The notes: generated from the sequence alone by a model not told the origin. DNA of 64,000 nucleotides from Eutreptiella sp. 'Long Island Sound 2002' (GCA_964036045.1 OZ038384.1:59741355-59805354); one strand, 5' to 3'. Positions 35,408 to 46,789 are shown, counted from the stretch's first letter. Program-made: numbers and translations.

Positions 35408-36667
35408 GGTGCAAAGCTGTACCGACAGCGCGGAGCGTGCCGGGCGTTGTTGTGCCCGACCGTGCTGTGCCGTGCAGGCATGATCGGGTCCACAACTGAG
35501 GTCGCGCCTTGCCCAAACATCTCTCCGGGGTGGCCGTGCCCCTGGGCTTGGTAATGAGTGGCTGTCGGGGGGGCCTGCGACGGCGCTCGCCGGAAACTGG
35601 GGGGCGGGCGTCCCTGTTGAGGGGGGGGGGGGGGTCTATAGCTGGTGTCTTCCCTCCTCGCCGACCCGGTTGTCACCCGTCCCACCTTGGCGCCGCTCCC
35701 GGATCCCAGCCTCTACTCGAACCCTCCCCCCGTGCTACCCCCCCCCCCCTCCCCTGCGGGTCGCCCCAACCTCCTGGGTCTCGTCCCTCCGTTGCTCGGG
35801 CGGACACGCGCTAACGTGAGCAGAGCAGAGCAGGCACGGGGCAGGCTAAAGCGGTGATATGGATGCTACAGTCAACTGTGTTCGCGTTGGCGCCGCCGTA
35901 GGGGGGGGGGGGGGCGAGGTCATGGCCCACCGGGGCGGCGCTGTCCTGCGAGTGCTAGCGGCTGGGTGGCCCCGGGGCTGCGCGCAGCGCCGGGGATCCC
36001 AGCCCTAGGCGGGGGGGGGGGGTGTCCAGCCGCGGGCTGAGCCGACGGGCACCCCCCCCCCCCCCTTCGATGGTCTGGTCTGGTCTGGTGCTGGCCTGAG
36101 GAATGTCCAGGATTCGCTAGCAGAGCGACGTTGCAGATCCACAGGCTCACACCGTCTGCACGCCCACAGCTCCACCACTGATCCCAACCTCCCTGACACA
36201 CGGTAGCACGGAGAAGGCTGTTTCACTCTGCAACTGATGGAGGCGTAGTGTATCTATAGTCTGCGGTGACACTCCGCGACGCACCAACATGCACATATTG
36301 CCACGGTTGCCGAAGTTCCGCGGCACACGTGCGTATGACAACCGTGGGGGTTGGCCCTGGAGAGTCGAATAGAGCACATCCGGAGGGACCACACACATGA
36401 ACCTGGTATTCCCCCCGCCGTACTATTCGACGCGACCTCAGTGGCAGATGTACTGAGTACCTGTGCCCCGGCCACACCACCAGTCGCGGATCACGCCGCA
36501 CAAGAAAACCTAGCACGCTTTGGGCCTTCTACGAGGCACATACAGACATGATACCAGCCCTAGGCGGGGGAGTGTCCAACCGTGGGCCGAGCCGACGGGC
36601 GACCCGCCCCCCCCCCCGATGTCAGGTCGGGTTTGGGGGGTAACGGGGGGGGGGGGGTGGGGGGCGA

Positions 36668-37620
36668 CTAGATGAGGAGGTACTCGTCGTCCTCGTTGAC
36701 GTCGAGCTCGAGGCCGAGGTCGGGGTCAGCGGTTTGGGGCTTGACATCTTCGCCCTCCTCCGGCGGATCCCCCGTGGGTGCCGCGTCCACAGGGAAGAAG
36801 GCTTGCAGGGCCGCGAGGAGGCCGAGTGGTGCCGCGCCCGCTGGGAACGCGAATAGGGGCCCGTCCCCGAGCGGTTGGATGGTAAAGCCCAGGAACAGCG
36901 CCCGGCTGGTTACGGGCAGGGCCAGGACCACCTCCGGGGTTGCCCCCTGTAGGGAAGGCGGGGTGCCCACTTTGAGCAAAACGTCCGGGCACGCCCAATG
37001 TTCCGCCGGGTCCAGCACCAACACGGGGACTGCGCGGCCCACTAGCTCAAGGCACGGCCCTGCTACCACGCACGCGGACTCGCCCATAGTAGGGTGCCCG
37101 CGTCAGCGAAGGGGCGGGACAGGCCCACCGGCCACCCGCTCCCGCCGGCGCGCATCAGGTGCGACCCCGGGCGGGCGGTGGAACCACCACCCAGTCTGCC
37201 ACTGCCCGCAGGTACCCTGCCATCGGGGCTGCGAGCTCGCAGGTGGGCCACGGCTGTGGGGCCCTGGACCACATGAGCCCCAAGCACGTGATGGCCACGT
37301 CCCACGCGGCGCTCTCGGATTGCACGACTACGTCCTCGTCCCGCGCCAGGCTCCGTTGCGTGGTGTGGCCCGCTTTGTCGTAGACCGTGGCCCCAGGGAG
37401 TCGCGCCAGCATACCGCATAACCCCAGGACCGCAGCAAGGCGCACGTGGCCCGGAAACCGGTCAAGGCCGCAGCGAGCACCACAGGGCGAGAGCGGAGTA
37501 TGTGACCCCCCCACCCCTTGCAGGGGTGCGAGCAGTACACGCAGTGGAACTACGCGTGCGCCGAGGTGTGGGTTGCGGGCGCCATGCGCAGCCAGGCCGC
37601 AAACTTGACGCTCTCCGTCG
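36668..37620 (-). CDS. Unknown GC-rich protein, two or more frame changes
   Basis: Protein-like stretches succeed one another in different minus-strand frames. They are EVPTESVKFAAWLRMAP; RLAAVLGLCGMLARLPGATV and RDEDVVVQSESAAWDVAITC with APMAGYLRAVADWVVVPPP; LMRAGGSGWPVGLSRPFADA; and finally GESACVVAGPCLELVGRAVP through an acidic end DLGLELDVNEDDEYLLI followed by TAG. TGA follows 16 codons after the TAG. The shifts may be indels at GC-rich tracts, very short introns or real decay. Family unknown. Confidence 0.4.
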
Positions 37621-37899
37621 GCACTTCCCCGTCGAGGGGGGGTCCGTGAGGGTTAATTGGGGGGGGGGGGTCGAGGTGGGGCGATTTGGGGTGGGAGTGG
37701 GGGGGGGGGGGGCACAGGCTCCCCTTACCGCCCCTTGCCCTCCCTCTAACCATAGCATCACCATAAACCTCACCCTGCCTTTGCAGCCAATTGGTTCGGC
37801 CATGCTAGCCGTGTTATTTGGGCTGAACAAGATCCCCAAAATTTCGTTCATGGCTGCTTTTTCCACATCATTGCTCTCCATTGCGGACCCCCACACTAA

Positions 37900-38660
37900 C
37901 TCTGATCCTAGCCTAGGGTTAGAGCTAGGGCTAGGGCTAGGGCCAGGGTTACCGAGCTGGTGGAACCTGTCTTGGTTTTATAACCCTCTTTAGTGTCTAG
38001 GGTGGACCTAACAGGTTTAGCGAGCAGCCAGTGGCAAGCAAGCAGCAAGCAAGCAGCAAGCACGCGCGAAATGGGGGGAAATCACAGCTCCGTTGTGGGG
38101 CTTCGGATTTGGCCAAACTTTTGGTGAATGCTTCCTACGGGTGTGAGGGACAACCACACCAAGTATGAGCAATACACTCAATGGTGGGGGCCGTGAACGG
38201 GTCTCGCAAGTGCCGGACCTCCATTTCAAAATGTGCAAATTAGGGCCAAAATCAGCCTTTTCCCCCCCAAAAAAAACACCCTAGAACCCGTTGAAAATGC
38301 CCAAACACCAAAAAATATTGGCGACTCTACACATGCAACTCGACTTCCTCGTGCGGAGGGCCCTCTATGGCGCTCTAACTCCACAATATGTCCACGAGCC
38401 ACCCCCAAAAGGCCCCCAAAAGCCCCAAAAGTAGTGCACATTGGCCGCGGAGAGCCCCAAACCAAAAACAGACTAAAGTGTGGGCCGCCTGGCACAAAAC
38501 GCGAATGCGAGCGCACCTAATTCACCTGTAACCACCAACGAGAGGTGTTTTCCATCCCTCAAAATTGCCCTAACCGACACCTAGACCCCCAAACCTAGGC
38601 CCAGTGGGTTGCGGCAAGCTGCAAGAGGTAGCCCAAAGAGCCGGGTGCCCAGATGAGTCA
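37900..38660. repeat. CCCTAA-bounded repeat element, inverted and truncated copy
   Basis: Reverse-complement of the family. It begins with imperfect TTAGGG/CTAGGG units (37915-37950), then accgagctggtggaacctgt, the taaccctctttagtgtctag block and a GCAAGCAAGCAGCAAG stretch. It stops near 38660 in the block equivalent to gaccttgttgacccattt. Confidence 0.75.
37915..37953. repeat. Interstitial telomere-like array
   Basis: About six imperfect TAGGGN units (CTAGGGTTAG, GCTAGGGCTAGGG) at the joint of the inverted element copy. Confidence 0.65.
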
Positions 38661-38829
38661 ACAAGGTCCACCGGGTGCTTTAGTGCCCATGGAGCGTTGT
38701 GTACCTTCGGCGCCCATGGACGCCTGGGGCAGGACCTTTGCCAACTAGCTGTTGGCCGGAGGCCCCTGGGGGGGGGGGGCGTGGAGGCACCCCCCCCGCG
38801 TTATGTACCGCCTTTCTTGCCCCCCCCCC

Positions 38830-39475
38830 CCCCCCCGCCCGCTCTCAACGGAGAGGCCATTCAGGTGTGATGCCCTCTAGGCCCCCTCGCCTACGTGGGC
38901 TGTAGCGCCGCAGCTAGTGCAACTAGCACCGGTGGCACCCTGGGCAGGGAAGCACTCTCTGCGCCCTGGTGCCCCTCCACCTGCCTAGGGTACGCCCTCT
39001 GCCGTGGGGAGCCGGACCCAGCCCGTGTGGCAGCACCACCTGTGCCGAAGGCAGTTAAGGAGTGCGGGTCTGACCCCAGTCGTGCCGCGTACCAGCGCCT
39101 TCCCGTGCCAACAAGCAGTCGTGGAGCGGTCGGGTAGCTTGTCCTTGTGACGTGGAGGTTGCGAGCCCCGGCCCAAATCTCACCCGGTGGGCTTAGCGTC
39201 AAGCTCTCCGGCTTCCCTGCCGAGGCCTGGAGGACCAGGCACACACTTCCCCGCTCCATGTGCACCAACGCCGAACAACAATGTAGCAAGCAGGTGTGCC
39301 ACAGCTCCCCACCCCCCTCAGAGACACAAGGGCACATACACACAGGCACGGCGGCTTCTCCCGCCTACGAGTGCCACCGCGGGGTCTGGAGGCGGTCAAC
39401 AGTCCGGTAGGCCTTTGACCAGACACCCGGGTACAGCAGCCCAGCTGGGTCCCGCAGGGAAGGTGGCGCAGACCG
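38830..39475 (+). repeat. GC-rich repeat family, copy 2 of 2
   Basis: Direct, diverged copy of 10375-11020 with the same order of landmarks. It is preceded by C and G runs, as in copy 1. Confidence 0.75.
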
Positions 39476-39502
39476 CGGGTAGGCGACCAGGCGAGGCCTT
39501 GA

Positions 39503-39533
39503 CCCAACCCAGCCCAACCCAACCCAACCCAAC
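39503..39533. repeat. (CCCAA)n microsatellite
   Basis: Six CCCAA/CCCAG pentamers. Confidence 0.9.
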
Positions 39534-39737
39534 CCCCCGCCGCCCCTGGGCTGCCACGCGTCGCCATGCGGTATACCAAATGGAATGGGCCCGCAATGGT
39601 GTTGCGAATTGGTGCCGGCAATGTGCCAACAACAGCGGTTGAGGCACCGCTACTTTCCCACAGTGCTAGGGACTTGTAATGTAGGTCGGAGTTGTTTTGT
39701 TGTACCACAGTTGGCCGGCGCAATGTGGAGTTGCTAG

Positions 39738-40353
39738 TCAGCCAAGATTGTTGCACCCGGGTTGCGGGTACTCGCTACAAGCAATGCACCACACAACCTG
39801 CTCGCACACTGCGGCGATAGGGGCCAACTGCCATTGGGTCTTGAAATCGCACCTCTGCTTCTTCTTGGTGGGTGGTGAGGCCACTTGGGGCCGGGTTGTG
39901 CATGTCTTGCATACCACCTCCACACGAAAGGACGCGTGCGCTGCACATGTGCCATGCACTTGGTGCTTGCATGTCTTGCATGGCCGCATCTCACCATTGT
40001 GGGGTTCGATGCACACACGGCACACACCATGCACAAGACATGCACCTTGTGCTTAAAATTGGGGCATGTGGCAATTCCCCTCGCAGCTTGTCGCCACAGC
40101 GCGCACATGTGGGGAGGGCGGAGGTAGGGCTAAAGAAGGATGACACGGTTGCGGGTGCACTATTGGGAGCGTAGGCCACGAGGGATGGACGTGGGTTGGC
40201 ATGAGGATCTTCCAAAGAGAGCAGCCACCCCTTGGTCGTGCCCCCTTTGTTAGCGGCCCGGGTCGCGGGGGTGTGAAAGATTTCCGTGCCGTTTATCTTC
40301 AAGTGAGTGACCAGCATCAGCAGCAGAGTTGAGGTGCACCCACTCGCCCCCAT
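39738..40353 (-). CDS. Cys/His-rich zinc-finger protein (PHD/RING-like), frame-broken
   Basis: ATG 40353 opens a frame through SGCTSTLLLMLVTHLKINGT, TTKGWLLSLEDPHANPRP and TCARCGDKLRGE. The metal-binding region then continues in other frames: CPNFKHKVHVLC, then CRVCIEPHNGEMRPCKTCKH, QVHGTC, VEVVCKTC, ending PGCNNLG-TGA. The spacing C-x2-C ... C-x2-C-x-H-x2-H-x2-C ... C-x2-C suggests a PHD- or RING-like finger, with an internal near-repeat (C-x-x-x-KHxVHxxC). Two small frame changes are needed around 40040-40090. The finger class is tentative; disruption may be real. Confidence 0.45.
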
Positions 40354-40379
40354 CTACGCGCCGTACCAAAAATGGACGC

Positions 40380-40965
40380 ATAAAAACAGGCTAGAATGAG
40401 AGAGAATGGGGAGACGATTGCAATGGTCTTGCAACCCCCCCTTTATAGCCTTTCCTCTAGGCCTTGGGCCCTCCGTATCACTCTTAGCTAAAACCCACAC
40501 CCCTGCTAAAGCTTCAACCCCAGACCGTAGCCCTTGCCCAAGAACCTTGCCACAACCCTAAACCCCTCTGTACGCCTCGACAGCCCACTAAATAACTCTT
40601 GCTCAATGTGCACACCCTTGTCGAAAAATGCGACCACAGCCCCATACTGCTACATTACCGCCAACCGCGGACCTTTGACCATGAACCTTGTAGACGTGCT
40701 TGTTAGAGTTCCTACAGTCCATGCTCTTGGTACTCTCTTGGGTGTTCTCTTCATTTTGTCCATTTAGACACCAGCTTCTATCAAGGGGCGCCATAACGGG
40801 AAAAAAAACTCGCAGTGTCCATTACACCCTACATCACCAAAGCCCTTGCACAAAGACACACGCACTGTGGGCGCCGCACCGGCTCCTTGAACGTCTTGAT
40901 CCCCCCCTGCAACCAACATTCCTTAGGGGGAAAAATAAAAGTGCGGTGCAGGCTTGTCCTAAGGT
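40380..40965. other. Interval with no gene called
   Basis: Likely includes the promoter of the minus-strand gene starting at 40353. C-rich degenerate ccctaaaccc-like stretches lie near 40480-40570. No frame is convincing. Confidence 0.35.
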
Positions 40966-41170
40966 AACATGCAGACATAAAAAAGACAAAAAAACGAAGT
41001 CAAACACAATGCCTATACCAGGAATGGAACCCACGACCTTTGGCATTCAAGTGTAGTACAACCACCAACTGAGGTACCTCAGGTTTTGGTAACCACCAAA
41101 TATCAGCTTGTGGATGCGATAGTAAAAGGGGGGGGGGTTTGAGTGTCCTTATGGCACCCCCTGGCTTCTA
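40966..41170 (-). mobile_element. tRNA-derived SINE-like element, copy 1
   Basis: On the minus strand a head of about 50 nt (from ccagggggtgccataaggac) leads to a tRNA-like body. The body has a D-arm/A-box region (tacctcagttggtggttg) and a T-arm/B-box region (gtgggttccattcctgg), followed by a T-rich tail with tttttgtcttttttatgtct. Copy 2 at 56165-56360 shares head, body and tail in the same order, which supports a mobile family. The tRNA fold is degenerate and no anticodon is assigned. Confidence 0.6.
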
Positions 41171-41938
41171 TTTCTCTTGCCTCTGTGCATCTATTGCATG
41201 AACCGCGCTATCTTGGTGAAGACACTCGCCTCACCTGTAAACTCCTCGGAAAAAATTCTGCTGGAGACATTGTGTTGCAAGGCAAGACATAAGTTTTTGG
41301 TGGAAAAAAAGGTGCAAAAATGGGTTACAACAAATGGAAAACACATATGCCTCTAGAAAAACACCAAAAAATAGGGGAAAAACATAAAAAAAATAAACAA
41401 CCCAAACCGGGCAGAAACGGCGAAATAAACAAAATAAATGCATATACGTGTTTATTTTGGTTTAGCGGGCAGTCCGGGCGGTAATTATACGTTGTCTGAT
41501 TACAAGCAAATGCTACATTGTGGCACCTCTGCTCATGTGGAGAGATATTTTACCACACTCGTTATGGTAACGGTGGCCTATGCTAAGCTAGCTACTTTTG
41601 GGAAAGGCGTTGTCTTTGGGGTGTGTTTCGTCTTGTGGATACCTAGCTTGTGCAAATGTGTCTGTATTTTGCCCACAGACCAACAGCATAGTTGATGGAT
41701 GACAGGCAAACGCTATGACTATGCCTGTGTGTGCTATTGTCTTAGGCGGCTCTATACGCACGTAGCAAAATTGCCACAGTTCCCAAATGGGTACCACCCC
41801 AAAACGGGGGCTGAAAAACCACTTTGAAAAATTGCACAATTGTGCTTTGCAGGGAACACCCCCAAAAACCTGTGAATTATCCAAAATGACTGTGTGTAGG
41901 GCGTACAACATGTGCCAGTCAAAAGTCATGTATCCCCT

Positions 41939-42298
41939 TCAAATTTGGGCACTGCAGTGTCCATCCAAAGAAAAATCCAATTCTTCCAAATCATCCGCTG
42001 CTGCATTTCAAACCACACCGTAAAATGCAACCGAAAAAATGAAGCAAGGAGGACGACAGGCAAACACATGCAAAACTCTGGTTTGCTTTTTGTTACCGCG
42101 TCTGCTGACCCAGTCACTGTGATTGAATGCGAAGCGTGACCAATACCGCACCACCAGTGGTGCCGACAAACAACGGAGGCGCCGCCAGTGCAGCCAATGC
42201 AATAATAAATGAAGGCAACAATGCCTGCAAAAGAAATGGCGCAGCAGGGGTAAAAAAATGGCGAGTCGCTGAATTTGGGCACCGCAACGCCCAAAATT
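41939..42298. mobile_element. Possible short element with imperfect terminal inverted repeats
   Basis: aaatttgggcactgcagtgt at the left end faces gcaccgcaacgcccaaaatt at the right end, an imperfect inverted repeat of about 20 bp. The same terminus occurs as a perfect 32-bp palindrome at 43442-43473. No transposase is present. Confidence 0.4.
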
Positions 42299-42390
42299 AC
42301 CAAAACATGAAAAAGGGCACTAGTCTCACACCTGCATAGAACAGGGCGCGCGACAGTGTGCAAATCGAGGCGAAAAAACTACTGACATGG

Positions 42391-43424
42391 TCACAGGCAG
42401 TGCCAACCGCACAACGCAGTCTACTTCTTCTTTGGTGGAGCCTTCTTACCCTTGGCCTGACCTACTTTGGCGTGAAACATATTGAGGGGGGTACTGTCCT
42501 TGGCCTTTTTGGCTGGCCTTTTAGGGGGATCATCAACCTCATCCCCACTGTCGTCGGAGGACGGCTTCTTCTTGCTGGGGGTGCTCCTCTTCTTGCTGCC
42601 ACCACCTCCGACCAGCACGATCTCGTCATCCTCCTCTTCCTCCACATCGTCTCCCCCCTCCTCATCTTCCCCTTCCCCAGGCCGCTGCACCACAACTGGC
42701 ATACAGTCCCTAATCCTTGGCATCCAAGCGTCCCGGTTAACCAAGTAGACACAGTCCATCTCCTGCACATACGCCGCTAGCTGTTCACAGAACTCGTTAA
42801 ACAAACCCTGGCGCCCGGTGAAGCAAGCTGCCAGACAGGGGGACTCAGGAAGGCAGGACAGGAGCTGTGCTGGCAATACAGCCGATGCTGTCAAAAGCAG
42901 GAGCCAGACTTCATCCTCGGACTGTCTGTCGCGTCGAGAACAATACCAAGCACACGCACGAGCCAACCAGCCGCTGCTAGACCAATGGTGCTGCCGTATG
43001 CACCCTGATCGCAAATGAAAATATTCGGGACCTTCACCCTAAACTTGTCGGGGACACAGAAGCAAATAGTCCTCTCCTCGAACCGATAGGTCGGGTGACC
43101 GACTGCCTGATCAAAAAAAGAGGTCATAATATACTGCCAGCCTCCACACTCCTCAGAGTCGCGCAATTGATTAACCAGGAACTTAACGTCGGCCGCCATT
43201 CCACCAATAGCCACAGGTACCAACTTCGCAGCAACCTTCAGCACCAGCGGATGGATATCGTCCATTTGTTCCTTCGTACACTCAATGAAGACCTGTTGTC
43301 AAAAGCACATTTCATTACAGCGGTGCGATGACCCATGGATAACGGGTATGCCAAGGTTTGATGCATGCTGCTGCAGTATGACATCACCTGTGGAGATGAC
43401 TACAGAGGTGTACTGGAGAACCCA
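42391..43424 (-). CDS. Nuclear-type protein with acidic and Lys-rich tail, three exons seen
   Basis: Exon a (43344-43424) follows a TTTTTTCAG acceptor and encodes WVLQYTSVVISTGDVILQQH. A likely 51-nt intron leads to exon b (42960-43292): VFIECTKEQMDDIHPLVLKV, GMAADVKFLVNQLRDSEEC, TYRFEERTICFCVPDKFRVK and GAYGSTIGLAAAGWL. A 38-nt GTGCGT...GACAG intron joins exon c (42921 down): EDEVWLLLLTASAVLPAQL, FNEFCEQLAAYVQEMDCVY, then a strongly acidic run, KKRSTPSKKKPSSDDSGDE and KKAPPKKK. TAG follows at 42421-42423; TGA comes ten codons later at 42391. The tail suggests nuclear localisation. Family not recognised. Confidence 0.6.
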
Positions 43425-43441
43425 CTGAAAAAAGCAATTTC

Positions 43442-43473
43442 AAATTTTTGGGCACTGCAGTGCCCAAAAATTT
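43442..43473. other. Perfect 32-bp palindrome
   Basis: aaatttttgggcactg is followed immediately by its exact reverse complement. It lies just upstream of exon a of the neighbouring minus-strand gene and shares its core (gggcactgcagtg) with the terminus near 41945. Confidence 0.85.
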
Positions 43474-43942
43474 TAAATGATACAATTTTCAGCCCGGAAT
43501 AGGGGGTGTATACGTACACCTCTGGAAGCAACAAAAGGCAAGGTTGTTGTATCCCACGATGAAAATCCACGTGGGGTTGGCCGAAAAAATGATATGCTTT
43601 TTTTAGGTGCAAAAAACGGATGTTGAAATCGCCATGAATCGTGCCTTTTAGCAACGAAGTCTACGTGCGTATAGAGCCGCCTAAGATTGTGGACTCTACA
43701 AAGCATGCGGTAAAAAAGATAGAGGTCTTGGCGAAGAAGAACACCCCCCCTTTTCCGAGCCCTTGCCAAGACAAGCACCACACCAAAATCCAAAGTGGGA
43801 GAATGTATTTACGGCCTTGGGATAACCCACTGATTTGACAAGATATATAAACACGCCTGCCTGTTTGAATGGTGCAACCCTTGATGTACTTGAGTGCTAG
43901 GCTGCTGGCATTCTATTCCTTACCAATTCTGCAACGCAGTTG

Positions 43943-45093
43943 CCTAACCCTAATCAAGACTGAATATTGGGACCGAGCTGGTGGGGGAGGGAACATTGGA
44001 TATGAATGGTGAGGGACACCAAGAATGATTCACACATTGATGGCTCTTGACAAAGTGAAATGCACCTGAACCCCATCACCACGAGGCCCACTTTCAAGGT
44101 TTTTTGGACTTTTGAGGGGCCAGAATGCCCCAAAATGGGCTCAAAATGGGCTCATTTCACCCTTTTGTGCACCCCAAATGGTCTACGATGAGTTTTGAAA
44201 AAATGTGTTTTTGACCCATTTTTGACCCATTTTTGGTCTCAAAACAGCCCATTTTCAAGGCATTTTGGGATTTTTGGAGGACCCAAATGGGCCACCACAA
44301 GCTCAAAACAGTCCAAAAAAACTTGTTTTAGCGTCGCACATGGTCTAGGATCATTTTTGCGGAAAGTCATATTTTTACCCCTTTCGGACCCTGTTGACCC
44401 ATTTGGGTACCCACCTGTTTGGGCTTGAGCTTGCAGCTTGCCACAGCCTAGTGGGCCTAGTTATTGGGGTCTAGGCGTCCGTTTGGGCAATTCTGAGGGG
44501 TGGAAACCACAAAACGTGGGGGGTTGCGGGTGGAGTAGGTGCCCTCAGAATCGCATTTTGAGCCATGTAGCCAAAGATATGGCCTATTCTTGGTTTGTGG
44601 CTGTCGGCAGTTGGAGCTTCTGGGGGCCTTTTTGGGCCGCTTCCGCGGCATATCATGGAGTTAGAGGGCCGCAAAGAGCTCGTTGACACGGGGAAGTCAA
44701 GCGGCACGTGGAGTGTACCCACCGTTTCCCTTCGTTTTGGCCGTTTTGAATGTGTTCCAGGGCATTTTTGGCCCAAAATTGGCTGTTTTTGGCCCTAAAC
44801 TGCAGCTTCTGAAACTGAGGTCCGCCACTTGCGAATCCCGTTCCCGGCCGCCACCGTTGAGTTTCTTGCTCAGACTTTGTGTGATTGTACTTCACACCCA
44901 TAGGTATCATCCACCAAAATTTCACCCGAATCTGAAGCACCACGACGGAGTTCTGATTTTTACCCATTTCGCGCGTGCTGCTGCTTGTTGCTTGCTGCTG
45001 CTGCTAAACCTGGTAGGTCCACCCTAGACACTAAAAAGGGTTATAAAACCAAGACTGGTTCCACCAGCTCGGTGACCCTAACCCTAACCCTAA
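43943..45093. repeat. CCCTAA-bounded repeat element, full-length copy
   Basis: Starts cctaaccctaatcaagactg then aatattgggaccgagctggt, and ends ggttccaccagctcggtgac followed by accctaaccctaaccctaa. At about 1.15 kb it is the cleanest copy, flanked at both ends by telomere-type hexamers. Confidence 0.8.
45075..45093. repeat. Interstitial telomere-like (CCCTAA)3
   Basis: Three perfect hexamers at the end of the element. Confidence 0.8.
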
Positions 45094-45722
45094 GCTCCAC
45101 CAAAATTGAGTAGGTGTTTTCTTTGTTGAGGTGCTTGGATACCTTGGATACCACACAGAGGCAAAACAAACACTTGGGGTCAATCTCCATAGCGGGGAGG
45201 TTAAACTAGCCGCATAACATTTGTCACGCTGGGTCCGCAGGTCGGGGAGGAATCAAAATGGCAACATACCCCCTCCCGTCTCGCTACCAGGGAAGGAATC
45301 AAAATGGCTACATAAAGCTGTCGTCTATACATGGGGCAGAAAATGATAGAACCAATGCCTGGTTTTGTCTAGACATAGGCATTGCTTGGCCATTGGACGA
45401 CAATTGTCATCATCCTCGACATTCGCTTTGGCATTTATTACAATATAGATTGTGGTACATATTGCAGTACAAATATGGAGCTGGGGGTGCCCTCATGGCT
45501 AAATTCTGTTACGCCCTCAGAGGTCTCCTCGGCTTGTTTGCCATGCTTGGGCAAGGGATGAGGGGGTGGGGTAGTATGCACCAGAATGCAGTGCAAAACC
45601 CTAACGTGTGTTCGGATGCAACGAAGCACATGTGAGGGCACATGAAAATGACACAGTGCCTGTGAGTGACATCAGTGGGTGTACAGCATCCTTTTAGCGA
45701 CTAGCTGCAATAGACACTGCTT

Positions 45723-45841
45723 GGTATCACGCGACTCGGGACATCGTTAGGTGGTTCCCCACCTTAGTACCGAAACCTTCAAATTAGGCCTAAGTTCCGA
45801 AACCGGAAGACATCGCAGAACAACTACAGGGTAGCGGCTGG
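45723..45841 (-). rRNA. 5S rRNA-like unit 1 (most diverged)
   Basis: Same layout as the next units but with substitutions in the conserved core (gggaaccacc in place of gggagaccacc; gaacttaggcc in place of gaacttaagcc). Probably a decayed terminal copy. Confidence 0.4.
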
Positions 45842-46033
45842 ACAAAGGAGTCATGCCCAGTGCAGGTTTGCCACTTAGCCCGCACTGGTATTTCCCCTGA
45901 GTCCTCACTTTCCCCGCCCATTGTGTGATTGTGGTTGTTTGTCTTTTTTGTATGTTGCGGGATTCGGGCCCGTACCCATTAGCAAGTACTCGCAGAGTCA
46001 CCATTTTTCTCCGCGACTGTGACACTGCTTGGT

Positions 46034-46152
46034 ATCACTTTCCGACTTGGTACATCGTTAGGTGGTCTCCCACCTTAGTACCGAAACCTTCAAATTAGGC
46101 TTAAGTTCCGAAACCGGAAGACATCGCAGAACAACTACAGGGTAGCGGCTGG
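46034..46152 (-). rRNA. 5S rRNA-like unit 2
   Basis: On the minus strand, ttcggaacttaagc followed 18 nt later by ggtactaaggtgggagacca and then cacctaacgatgtacc closely mirrors the internal control region of eukaryotic 5S genes (box A near TTAAGC; box C as GTACTTGGATGGGAGACCRCC). Spacing between the blocks fits a transcript of about 119 nt. The terminal helix I pairing is weak by eye, so the exact ends and functionality are uncertain. It lies in a 311-bp tandem array, as 5S genes usually do. Confidence 0.6.
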
Positions 46153-46344
46153 AAAAAGGAGTCATGCCCAGTGCAGGTTTGCCACTTAGCCCGCACTGGT
46201 ATTTCCCCTGAGTCCTCACTTTCCCCGCCCATTGTGTGATTGTGGTTGTTTGTCTTTTTTGTATGTTGCGGGATTCGGGCCCGTACCCATTAGCAAGTAC
46301 TCGCAGAGTCACCATTTTTCTCCGCGACTGTGACACTGCTTGGT

Positions 46345-46463
46345 ATCACTTTCCGACTTGGTACATCGTTAGGTGGTCTCCCACCTTAGTACCGAAACCT
46401 TCAAATTAGGCTTAAGTTCCGAAACCGGAAGACATCGCAGAACAACTACAGGGTAGCGGCTGG
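46345..46463 (-). rRNA. 5S rRNA-like unit 3
   Basis: Essentially identical to unit 2, displaced by 311 bp. Confidence 0.6.
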
Positions 46464-46655
46464 AAAAAGGAGTCATGCCCAGTGCAGGTTTGCCACTTAG
46501 CCCGCACTGGTATTTCCCCTGAGTCCTCACTTTCCCCGCCCATTGTGTGATTGTGGTTGTTTGTCTTTTTTGTATGTTGCGGGATTCGGGCCCGTACCCA
46601 TTAGCAAGTACTCGCAGAGTCACCATTTTTCTCCGCGACTGTGACACTGCTTGGT

Positions 46656-46774
46656 ATCACTTTGCGACTTGGTACATCGTTAGGTGGTCTCCCACCTTAG
46701 TACCGAAACCTTCAAATTAGGCTTAAATTCCGAAACCGGAAGACATCGCCGAACAACTTCAGGGTAGCGGCTGG
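46656..46774 (-). rRNA. 5S rRNA-like unit 4 (array end)
   Basis: The 5S-like core is kept with a few changes (taaattccg, cgccgaacaacttc). The spacer upstream of the gene differs from the other units, marking the array edge near 46785. Confidence 0.5.
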
Positions 46775-46789
46775 ACAAATAACTTTGCA

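Larger units (their letters stand above)
45714..46785. repeat. 311-bp tandem array containing the 5S-like units
   Basis: Three full units and a partial fourth; units 2 and 3 differ at very few positions. The spacer carries a tRNA-like stretch (minus strand ggtacgggcccgaatcccgc, resembling a B box) preceded by cttgctaatggg. Minus-strand frames of 92 codons repeat with the array and are not genes. Confidence 0.9.

Noticed and set aside
43293-43343. In-frame TGA between two exons of the 42.4-43.4 kb gene as further evidence of UGA decoding.
   Set aside because: A 51-nt GT...CAACAG intron removes it in phase, so it does not need UGA to be sense.
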